Of a stretch of DNA of 5,585 bases, positions 1 through 5,585 are shown piece by piece. Numbering within the stretch: the first letter of the stretch is position 1; each line of letters opens with the position of its first letter. Source of the DNA: Dokdonella_A sp038237055. GTDB lineage: Bacteria > Pseudomonadota > Gammaproteobacteria > Xanthomonadales > Rhodanobacteraceae. The translations under genes were made by a program, and so were the position numbers. The notes under the pieces are model-generated. The model had not been told where the DNA came from. It saw only the letters and a program-made list of their open reading frames with translations, and searched no databases. Location: NCBI GenBank assembly GCA_038237055.1, contig JBBRZD010000216.1, forward strand, positions 1-5,585, in the 5' to 3' direction.

Positions 1-1520
1 AAATACATCCATTCATGCGTGTTCCAGTCTTTCGCGCCGACGTCGGCAGCCGGGCGCGTACCGGCCAGCCATTCGGCGCGCGCGGAAGCGATCGCGTCGA
101 AGCGTGGCGACTGCGGCAATGTCGCGCTGGCCGGAATACCCGGCTCGTCGATCCACGCCTTCACCTCTGCGAGGCTCATCTTGCCGGGATACCTGTCGAG
201 CAGGTTCGGCTGCAGATAGGCGAGCATCTGTTCGGTGGTGATGCTCTGGAACGCGAAGTGATCGAAGTAGCCACGCAGATACGCATCGAATGTTTCACGG
301 CCGAAACGCGCTTCGAGCGTGCGCAGCAACCACGCGCCCTTGGTGTAGGCGAAGTCGGAACCGGCATCGTCCGGGTCACGGCCGTCAAAGTCCGGCACCA
401 GTCGCTGGTCGGGCTTGGCCGTGTCATCGACTTCGCGCCGCAACTCGTCGGCCGCGAGGATGAACTCCTCGTCGGCCTGGACCTTGCCATAGACCTCTTC
501 AACGATGCGATTCTCGACATAGGTCGTGAATCCCTCGTTCAACCACATATGCTTCCACGCGGCATTGGTGACAAGGTTGCCCGACCACGAATGCGCAAGC
601 TCGTGCGCGACCAGCGAAACCAGGCTCTTGTCGCCGACGATCACGGTCGGCGTCGCAAAGGTCAGGCGCGGATTCTCCATGCCACCGTACGGAAAACTCG
701 GCGGCAGCACGAGAATGTCATAGCGATCCCAGCGATACGCGCCGTACAGCTTTTCCGTCGTCGCGATCATTTTCTCGGTGTCGGCGAATTCCTTCGCCGC
801 CGCATCGACGATCGACGGCTCGGCATAGACCGCACTGCGAGGTCCGGTTTCGCGCGCCGCAAGATCGCCGACGGCGATAGCGAGCAGATACGACGGAATG
901 CGCTGCTCCATCTTGAAACTGAAGTCGCCGTCGAGCGCGTGCCGTGTGTCGTTGTCGGCGCTCATCACCGCACGCAGCGGCTTGGGCACGCGCACGTGCG
1001 CGATGTAAGTGAAACGTACCGACGGCGTATCCTGCAGCGGCACCCAGCTGCGCGCATGGATCGATTCCGATTGCGAATACACGAACGGATACTGCTTGCC
1101 CGCGGTCTGCGCCGGCGTCATCCACTGCAGGCCGGACGCGCTCGGGGCGGTGTGGTAGTGGATGCGCACGAGCGCAGCCTGTTTCCCCAATTCGATACGA
1201 ATGGCCGAACCGAGGATCGGATCACGCTTGCCCAGCGTCCAGCGCAATGCACGCGGGGCAGCGCCAGCATCGACGGCTTCCACCTTGTCGATCGTGAGGT
1301 CGCGCGTATCGAGCACGAGTTCGTGCGCCGACTTGTCGTGCCAGTCGAGCGCGAGCTCGGCGCTGCCGGCAAATTCACGCTTGCCGAAGTCGACGCTGAA
1401 ATCGAGCGCCAGCGAACGCACGCTGACCTGATCGGTATTCGCATAACTGTGCGGATCGGCCGCGACCGCATCAACGGTGAGCAGCAAGACGGAGCAGACA
1501 GCGAGACGCGGAAGCAGCAC
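1..1520 (-). CDS. Exported M1 family zinc aminopeptidase, LTA4H-like (3' end outside window)
   Basis: This is a zinc metallopeptidase that removes N-terminal residues from peptides, probably in the periplasm or outside the cell. 506 residues are visible and the frame is still open at the left edge, so the C-terminal helical domain is missing. Residues 1-21 form a signal peptide (hydrophobic VCSVLLLTVDAVAA, cut before Asp22). An N-terminal beta domain follows, with QSESIHARSWVP at 150-161. The exopeptidase motif GGMEN lies at 279-283 and the zinc site HELAH at 306-310, with the third ligand Glu329 in WLNEGFTTYVE (HExxH-18-E). The motif set fits the leukotriene A4 hydrolase/cold-active aminopeptidase branch of M1, whose members are about 600 residues. 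I chose GTG at 1520 because AAGGA sits 6 bases upstream and the signal peptide begins exactly there. It lies 125 bases downstream of a broken S10 peptidase gene on the same strand. The family call is very secure; the substrate is unknown, and epoxide hydrolase activity cannot be inferred. Confidence 0.95.
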   Translation of the reverse strand, partial: MLLPRLAVCSVLLLTVDAVAADPHSYANTDQVSVRSLALDFSVDFGKREFAGSAELALDWHDKSAHELVLDTRDLTIDKVEAVDAGAAPRALRWTLGKRDPILGSAIRIELGKQAALVRIHYHTAPSASGLQWMTPAQTAGKQYPFVYSQSESIHARSWVPLQDTPSVRFTYIAHVRVPKPLRAVMSADNDTRHALDGDFSFKMEQRIPSYLLAIAVGDLAARETGPRSAVYAEPSIVDAAAKEFADTEKMIATTEKLYGAYRWDRYDILVLPPSFPYGGMENPRLTFATPTVIVGDKSLVSLVAHELAHSWSGNLVTNAAWKHMWLNEGFTTYVENRIVEEVYGKVQADEEFILAADELRREVDDTAKPDQRLVPDFDGRDPDDAGSDFAYTKGAWLLRTLEARFGRETFDAYLRGYFDHFAFQSITTEQMLAYLQPNLLDRYPGKMSLAEVKAWIDEPGIPASATLPQSPRFDAIASARAEWLAGTRPAADVGAKDWNTHEWMY

Positions 1521-1526
1521 GGCGAA

Positions 1527-1531
1527 TCCTT
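1527..1531 (-). promoter_or_regulatory. Ribosome binding site of the M1 aminopeptidase gene
   Basis: AAGGA on the minus strand is followed by a 6-base spacer and then GTG. It decides the non-ATG start, since no in-frame ATG lies nearby upstream. It abuts the last unit of a 14-bp tandem repeat. Confidence 0.65.
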
Positions 1532-1532
1532 G

Positions 1533-1574
1533 ATTGGATGAGCTCGATTGGATGAGCTCGATTGAATCAGCTCG
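1533..1574. repeat. Three-copy 14-bp tandem direct repeat in the leader of the M1 gene
   Basis: The plus-strand unit is ATTGGATGAGCTCG. Copies at 1533-1546 and 1547-1560 are identical. The third at 1561-1574 (ATTGAATCAGCTCG) differs at two positions. A further partial match (AATGGATTGAG) follows. The first two copies each contain the 6-base palindrome GAGCTC. The array lies between the stop of the S10 reading frame and the ribosome binding site of the aminopeptidase, and it ends 2 bases from that site. It is non-coding in the frames I accept. It could be a neutral slippage product, or it could affect leader length or regulator binding; nothing in the sequence decides between these. Confidence 0.9.
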
Positions 1575-1645
1575 AATGGATTGAGGCGCGGCGGACGAGC
1601 GTTGATTGTCGCCGATCCAACAAATCTTTTCCTCGTCCGAGCCAT

Positions 1646-3235
1646 TTACGAGCGTCCCTTGTGTGGGATCTCCGACGCACTGGACGCGCGGTCGTAGAAC
1701 GCATCGAGATCGCTCTTGAACTGCTTCAGCGCATCGACGTTGAGGTACACCATGTGCCCGGCCGGGTAGTACGTGAACGAGAGATTTCCGCGCAATGACG
1801 GATCGAGCAGCATGTGGCTGAGATCGGTCTCGGTCGCGAAGAACGGCGTGGCGAGGTCGAACCAACCGTTGGCGGACAACACCTGTAATTTCGGGTTCTC
1901 GCGCATCGCGCGTTCAAGATCGGCGGCAACGTAGGGCTGGCGCTGCGGCTGACGCTGGCCGGCGACTTCGTGCTTCCAGTCCCACTCGCGGTTGATTTCG
2001 GTGCGAATCTTGTAAGGCTCGTCGCTCTTCCATTTCAGCGTACCCGCGAGGTAGTCGTTGAACACCGCAACGAACGCCCCCGTAATCGCGGTGTCGGACG
2101 CGTCGTAGTCCGGATTCTCGCCGGCGGCATCCAGATCGATGCCTTCGTATCGCGCATCGTAGCGACCTACTGTGCGCCGCTCGTCGCGCAGCAGCTGCTT
2201 GCGAAAGCGGCTCTGACTCACGCGCAGGTTCGCTTCCTTGAGGTATTGCACGGCCAGGCCCGTGTAGTGCGACAGCTTGGTCGCAACAGTATCAAGTTCA
2301 CCCGGTGTGAGATTCTGTCCCTTCGCCAGCGCCCTCGCGTATTCCCCGCCAGCGAAGACGCGCGCTTCCTCGATGAAAGCCTGCATGCTGGTCGGCTTGT
2401 TCGGCACCTTGTCGTGATACCACGCGATCGCAGCGAATGTGGGCAACGCGCCGATGAAGTTTTGATCGAGTCCCGGCGAATTCGCGCCGTAGTTGAGGAT
2501 CGACGACAACAGCACGACGCCATTGAAGGCCATGCCTTCGCCCTGCAATTTGTTGACGAGTGCCGCAGAGCGCGTGGTGCCGTACGATTCACCGAACAGG
2601 AATTTCGGCGAATTCCAGCGCTGGTTGTTCGTGACGCAGCGCGAGATCGCCTCGGCGAACGCGCTGAGATCCTGGTCGACACCCCAGAAATCCTTGCCCT
2701 TGCCTTTGCCAACCGGCGTCGAGTAGCCCGTGCCGACGGCATCAATGAAGACGAGGTCACGCATGTCGATCAGGCTGTCCGCGTTCGGCACCAGACGACA
2801 CGGCGCTGGCGCAGTGGCGGCGGCGCTCGCCGATTCGACGCGTATCGGCGCGATCGAACCCATGTGCAGCCAGATCGTCGGCGAACTGGGGCCGCCGTTT
2901 TAGAGAAACGTGATCGGGCGTGTTGATGCGTTCTTGCCGACATCCGCCGTGTACGCGACCTAGAACACGCTCGCATTCGGCTTGTTTTCCTTGTCGTCGC
3001 GGATCAGCAAACTGCCCGCCGTCGCGGTGTAGTGAATCGTGCGCTCACTGATATCGGCACTGCCATGCGAGACCAGGGTCCTTTCCGGCGGAATCGGTTT
3101 CTCGTCCTTTTTCGCCGACTTCGCGTCTTTGTCCGCGCTCGCGTCGGCGTCCTTGTCGTCGTCCGCCGCGCAGGCCAATGACGAAGCGGCGAGCAAAAGC
3201 GTGGCGAGCAGAACATCGATCAATCGGGTGCGCAT
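1646..3235 (-). pseudogene. Exported serine carboxypeptidase-like protein (peptidase S10 family), interrupted by two in-frame stop codons
   Basis: The family consists of alpha/beta-hydrolase-fold serine carboxypeptidases. Read through, the frame is 529 codons, normal for bacterial S10 homologues. It has a signal peptide at 1-24 (cut near ACA-A), an Asp/Lys/Ala-rich linker at 25-47, a beta segment with IHYTATAGSLLIRDD at 67-81, and oxyanion-loop sequence NGGPSSP at 113-119. The nucleophile is Ser217 in GESYG; the likely catalytic Asp460 is in NGWFDLATPF and His494 in PAGHMVY. The frame is broken by TAG at codon 92 (bases 2960-2962) and TAA at codon 112 (2900-2902), with no frameshift. The loop usually reads NGGPGSS, so Gly117 is also lost. 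The start at 3235 is set by GAGGA 7 bases upstream; an ATG at 3256 lacks such a site. Restarting at the next Met (codon 125) would lose the signal peptide and the oxyanion loop, and no ribosome binding site precedes it. Most likely this is a recently inactivated gene. Sequencing error or readthrough remain possible. Confidence 0.85.
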
Positions 3236-3242
3236 CGCGATT

Positions 3243-3247
3243 TCCTC
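3243..3247 (-). promoter_or_regulatory. Ribosome binding site of the S10 reading frame
   Basis: GAGGA on the minus strand lies 7 bases before the ATG at 3235. It favours that start over the in-frame ATG 7 codons upstream. The intact initiation site suggests the gene was functional until recently. Confidence 0.6.
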
Positions 3248-3355
3248 GGCGGGCAAATACGACAGACTGCGCCGAACTACCCGCAGGCGCCTGTGACGAA
3301 AGTGCTGCCGTGATGTAAACGCGATGCAAAGACGCGGACTTGCGCAACCTGGGGG

Positions 3356-4117
3356 TCAGACGCGATAGCCACGATGTATCGCGACGATGCCGGCGCTGAG
3401 GTTGCGAACGTCGACCTTGGCTAGGCCGGCGTTTTCCATCATCGCCTTCAGCGTTGCCTGGTCCGGATGCTTGCGGATCGATTCGGCCAGATAGCGATAG
3501 CTCGTATCGTCGCCGGCAATCAGCTTGCCGATGCGCGGCAAAACCGGGAACGAATGGAAGTCGTACAGCGGCTTCAGGAACTCGGCGCGCACACTGGAAA
3601 ATTCGAGCACCAGCGCGCGACCACCGACCTTCAGCACGCGGTGGATTTCCGCCAACGCATTTTCCTTGCGCGTGACGTTGCGCAAGCCGAATGCCATCGT
3701 GACGCAGTCGAAGCTCTTGTCCGGAAACGGCAACGCCTCGGCGTCCATCTGCGACCAGTCCAGACCGTGCAGTTTGCCGCGATCGAGCATGCGATCGCGG
3801 CCGACGCGCAACATGTCGCCGTTGATGTCGCCGACGACGACGCTGCCCGTCTTTCCAACCCTGGGCAGCAGTAGCGCAGCGATGTCGCCCGTGCCGCCGG
3901 CGAGATCGAGCACGCGGTCGCCTTCGCGCACGCCACTGGTGCCGACGAAATAGCGTTTCCAGAGGCGGTGCACGCCAAACGACATCAGGTCGTTCATCAC
4001 GTCGTATTTGCGCGCGACCGAGGTGAAGACTTCGCCGACGAGGCGCGCCTTGTCGCCCTCGGGCACATCGCGATAGCCGAAATGGGTGGTGCCTGTCTTG
4101 CCGGTTGCGTCGTTCAT
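3356..4117 (-). CDS. ubiE: UbiE, demethylmenaquinone/2-methoxy-6-polyprenyl-1,4-benzoquinol C-methyltransferase
   Basis: UbiE is a SAM-dependent C-methyltransferase that methylates the benzoquinol ring in ubiquinone synthesis and, in organisms that make it, demethylmenaquinone in the last step of menaquinone synthesis. It is a cytoplasmic enzyme acting at the membrane. The 253-residue product matches the usual length (about 250 in Escherichia coli). It shows THFGYRDV at 11-18, the UbiE signature YDVMNDLMSFGVH at 38-50, the SAM-binding motif VLDLAGGTGD at 69-78, the acidic residue region GDIN at 97-100, DAEALPFPD at 125-133, FGLRNVTRKENAL at 143-155, the second signature RVLKVGG at 160-166, LPRIGKLIAGDDTSYRYLAESI at 193-214, and the C-terminal HRGYRV. 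I prefer ATG 4117 by family length; an ATG 3 codons upstream (4126) is possible. Neither has a well-placed Shine-Dalgarno. The gene is divergent from lemA; the broken S10 gene starts 120 bases downstream on the same strand. Confidence 0.97.
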   Translation of the reverse strand: MNDATGKTGTTHFGYRDVPEGDKARLVGEVFTSVARKYDVMNDLMSFGVHRLWKRYFVGTSGVREGDRVLDLAGGTGDIAALLLPRVGKTGSVVVGDINGDMLRVGRDRMLDRGKLHGLDWSQMDAEALPFPDKSFDCVTMAFGLRNVTRKENALAEIHRVLKVGGRALVLEFSSVRAEFLKPLYDFHSFPVLPRIGKLIAGDDTSYRYLAESIRKHPDQATLKAMMENAGLAKVDVRNLSAGIVAIHRGYRV

Positions 4118-4136
4118 GGCGCGCATCGTACCGCAA

Positions 4137-4177
4137 GCCGCCCTCGCGGCCGTTGCGATGGCGGCTGCAACCAGCCG
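4137..4177 (-). other. Two adjacent short GC-rich hairpins upstream of ubiE
   Basis: Read on the minus strand, the first hairpin (4177-4162) is CGGCTG-GTTG-CAGCCG, a perfect 6-bp stem with a 4-base loop. The second (4150-4137) is GCCGC-GAGG-GCGGC, a perfect 5-bp stem whose loop is the only Shine-Dalgarno-like stretch near the ubiE start. Neither is followed by a T tract on either strand, so they do not look like intrinsic terminators. Such short stems also arise by chance in GC-rich DNA, so a function is not established. Confidence 0.35.
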
Positions 4178-4311
4178 ATATTGGGCGTGGGCACCCATGT
4201 GCTGGCGGCGTTGATACTCGTTGGTGCATGCGTTTTGGCATGGCGGAAAATGCGCGCCTGATGCGGCAATCGTCAGCTGGCGCAAACATGACGACGCGCT
4301 GCCCTGCACCA

Positions 4312-4339
4312 TTGCCGCGCTGCAAATTTCTCCGATAAT
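4312..4339 (+). promoter_or_regulatory. Candidate sigma-70-type promoter for lemA and the DUF2207 gene
   Basis: TTGCCG at 4312-4317 (4 of 6 matches to TTGACA) is separated by 16 bases from GATAAT at 4334-4339 (5 of 6 matches to TATAAT). Transcription would start near 4346, leaving a leader of about 18 bases that still carries GGGAG 6 bases before the lemA ATG. The AT-rich stretch here stands out from the surrounding GC-rich DNA. The call rests on consensus matching by eye only. Confidence 0.45.
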
Positions 4340-4363
4340 GAGCGGGAGGAAAGGGAGACAGGC

Positions 4364-4900
4364 ATGGCCGTATGGTGGACCGGGGCGATCGTGCTTGTTG
4401 CAGTCGCCGCAATCGTCTTCGTCTTCAACGACCTGGTCGCCGCGCGCAATCAGGTGCGCGCGGCGTGGTCCGACATCGACGTGCAATTGACGCGCCGGCA
4501 TGACCTCGTGCCGCAGCTGGTGGCCGCCGTGCACGGCTATGCGAACTATGAGCGCGCGACGCTGACCACCGTTACCGAGTTGCGCACGCGCGCGATGGCC
4601 GCCGCGTCGATGACCGACAAGGCGCAGGCTGAAGGCGAACTCGCTCAGCAAATCCATCGCATCCTCGCGCTGCAGGAACGTTACCCGGAACTGAAGGCGA
4701 GCGAGAATTTCCTGCAATTGCAGCGCGACCTGGTCGGCATCGAGGATAACCTGCAATACGCGCGGCGCTTCTATAACGGCGCCGTGCGCGACCTCAACAA
4801 TCGCATCGAGACATTTCCTTCATTGTTCATCGCCCGGCTCGCGAGCTTCAAGCCGGCTGAATTCTTCCGCCAGGGCAATGACCAAGAGGCTCCTGCATGA
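4364..4900 (+). CDS. lemA: LemA family membrane-anchored protein
   Basis: This is a 178-residue protein of the LemA family: a single N-terminal membrane helix followed by a helical bundle exposed outside the cytoplasm. The molecular role of the family is poorly defined; an envelope function is usually assumed. Residues 5-22 form the transmembrane segment (TGAIVLVAVAAIVFVFND). The family core NQVRAAWSDIDVQLTRRHDL runs over 29-48, followed by VPQLVAAVHGYANYE. A central helical region includes a conserved-looking ENFLQLQRDLVGIEDNLQYARRFYNGAVRDLNN stretch in two parts (114-131 and 132-146). The C-terminal motif FPSLFIARLASFKPAEFF lies at 151-168. The length is typical. The ATG is preceded by GGGAG with a 6-base spacer. 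Its stop overlaps the start of the downstream DUF2207 gene (ATGA), indicating one operon with coupled translation. It is divergent from ubiE and probably driven from the promoter at 4312-4339. Confidence 0.95.
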   Translation: MAVWWTGAIVLVAVAAIVFVFNDLVAARNQVRAAWSDIDVQLTRRHDLVPQLVAAVHGYANYERATLTTVTELRTRAMAAASMTDKAQAEGELAQQIHRILALQERYPELKASENFLQLQRDLVGIEDNLQYARRFYNGAVRDLNNRIETFPSLFIARLASFKPAEFFRQGNDQEAPA

Positions 4901-5585
4901 AGCGTTTTCTGCATGGTTTTTGCATCGTGCTGGCTTTGTTTGCCGGCGTCGCCGCAGCCGATGAGCGCATCCTCGCATTCCACAGCGAGATCACGGTCGA
5001 CATCGACGCGAACATGCTGGTCACCGAGACGATACGGGTGCGCGCGGAGGGCGATCACATCCGCCACGGCATCTATCGGAACTTTCCGACTGATTACCGC
5101 GATGGCCACGGCAATCGCGTGCACGTGACCTTTGAGCCGCAAAGCCTCAAGCGCGATGGCAACGACGAGGCCTATCACAGTGAAGCGCAGGGCAACGGCG
5201 TGCGAGTCTATTTCGGCTCGGCCAATGTCACCCTGGATAACGGCGAGCACGTCTATGCGTTCACGTACCGCACCACGCGGCAGCTCGGCTTCTTTGCCGA
5301 CCACGATGAGCTGTACTGGAACGCGACCGGCAACGGCTGGGATTTCCCGATAAACGCGGCCAGCGCCGCCGTGACACTGCCAGGCTCGATCGCCGAAGAC
5401 GACCTTCGCGTCGAAGCCTACACGGGGGAGCAAGGAGACAAAGGCAAGGCGTATACCGCGAAGGTCGATGCGCCTTCACATGCAACGTTCACGGCAACGC
5501 GGACGTTGCCGCCGCGCAACGGCTTGACGATCGTGTTGGGTTTCCCCAAAGGCTTGATCGCGTCACCGAGCAGCAACACGCGTGC
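4897..5585 (+). CDS. DUF2207 domain-containing exported/membrane protein (3' end outside window)
   Basis: This is the N-terminal 229 residues of a DUF2207 family protein; the frame remains open at the right edge. Members typically continue for several hundred residues with transmembrane segments and a low-complexity tail, none of which is visible here. Residues 1-21 form a signal peptide (hydrophobic FCIVLALFAGVAA, probable cut after AAA and before Asp22). The extracytoplasmic domain follows: ITVDIDANMLVTETIRV at 32-48, the family motif RHGIYRNFPTDY at 56-67, and the signature ELYWNATGNGWDFPI at 138-152. The start is fixed by AAGAGG 7 bases upstream inside lemA and by the ATGA overlap with the lemA stop. 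LemA and DUF2207 genes are commonly adjacent in bacteria, supporting a shared envelope role, but the biochemical function of the family is unknown. I infer cotranscription with lemA. Confidence 0.93.
   Translation, partial: MKRFLHGFCIVLALFAGVAAADERILAFHSEITVDIDANMLVTETIRVRAEGDHIRHGIYRNFPTDYRDGHGNRVHVTFEPQSLKRDGNDEAYHSEAQGNGVRVYFGSANVTLDNGEHVYAFTYRTTRQLGFFADHDELYWNATGNGWDFPINAASAAVTLPGSIAEDDLRVEAYTGEQGDKGKAYTAKVDAPSHATFTATRTLPPRNGLTIVLGFPKGLIASPSSNTR

Noticed and set aside
15..1541. A 508-codon open frame on the plus strand
   Set aside because: It lies wholly antisense to the M1 aminopeptidase, whose HExxH-E and GGMEN motifs are unmistakable. The plus-strand product is Arg-rich with no recognisable domain, typical of a shadow frame in GC-rich DNA.
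1646..2863. A separate, functional 405-residue S10 protein starting at the ATG at 2863
   Set aside because: It would lack the signal peptide and the NGGP oxyanion loop and has no ribosome binding site. It is better read as the 3' part of a broken gene.
1970..2926. A 318-codon open frame on the plus strand
   Set aside because: Antisense to the S10 frame, Arg-rich and without recognisable motifs. That the opposite strand is open while the real frame has stops does not make it a gene.
3172..3190. A lipobox at the end of the S10 signal peptide (SLAC)
   Set aside because: Ser at -3 and Leu at -2 do not fit the usual lipobox; a signal peptidase I site (ACA-A) fits better.
3233..3256. Alternative start at 3256 for the S10 frame
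   Set aside because: It adds 7 residues before the signal peptide and lacks the GAGGA that sits properly before the ATG at 3235.
3284..3293. A 10-bp perfect palindrome (CAGGCGCCTG) between ubiE and the S10 frame
   Set aside because: Single, short, GC-rich, with no T tract or partner site, so it supports neither a terminator nor an operator call.
4227..4242. Inverted repeat CATGC-GTTTTG-GCATG upstream of lemA
   Set aside because: A 5-bp stem is expected by chance at this scale, it is far from the promoter candidate, and it resembles no operator I can name.
3045..4412. A 455-codon minus-strand frame across ubiE
   Set aside because: It is out of frame with ubiE, Arg-rich and without domain features, and it runs through the intergenic regions on both sides.
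3356..4756. A 466-codon minus-strand frame extending ubiE upstream
   Set aside because: The extra N-terminal part overlaps the lemA coding region on the other strand and has no UbiE homology. The UbiE family begins near the ATG at 4117.

Overview
This window is chromosomal DNA from a GC-rich Gram-negative bacterium. UbiE points to a respiring, ubiquinone/menaquinone-making proteobacterium. The two Sec-exported exopeptidases next to it would suit a Xanthomonadales-type gammaproteobacterium, but that placement is inferred from gene content and base composition, not demonstrated. I see no phage, transposon, CRISPR, tRNA or rRNA signal.

Layout. The left three quarters is read on the minus strand, in this transcription order: ubiE (4117 to 3356), a peptidase S10 (serine carboxypeptidase-like) reading frame broken by two in-frame stops (3235 to 1646), and an exported M1 zinc aminopeptidase of the leukotriene-A4-hydrolase type (1520 running off the left edge). 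The right quarter is read on the plus strand: a LemA family membrane protein (4364-4900), overlapping by 4 bases (ATGA) with a DUF2207 protein (4897 running off the right edge). A 246-base divergent intergenic region (4118-4363) separates ubiE from lemA. It holds a plausible sigma-70-type promoter for lemA and two small GC-rich hairpins on the ubiE side.

How they work together. The S10 and M1 proteins are both signal-peptide-bearing exopeptidase families that would trim peptides outside the cytoplasm from the C- and N-terminus respectively, but the S10 member looks inactivated. LemA and DUF2207 form a translationally coupled, envelope-located pair seen in many bacteria, of poorly defined function. 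UbiE is the housekeeping C-methyltransferase of quinone biosynthesis and has no obvious link to its neighbours.

The points most worth a second look are the two nonsense codons (TAG, TAA) 20 codons apart in the S10 gene, both where the family probably has an aromatic residue, and a three-copy 14-bp tandem repeat just upstream of the M1 gene's ribosome binding site. I found no convincing evidence of a new multi-gene system.
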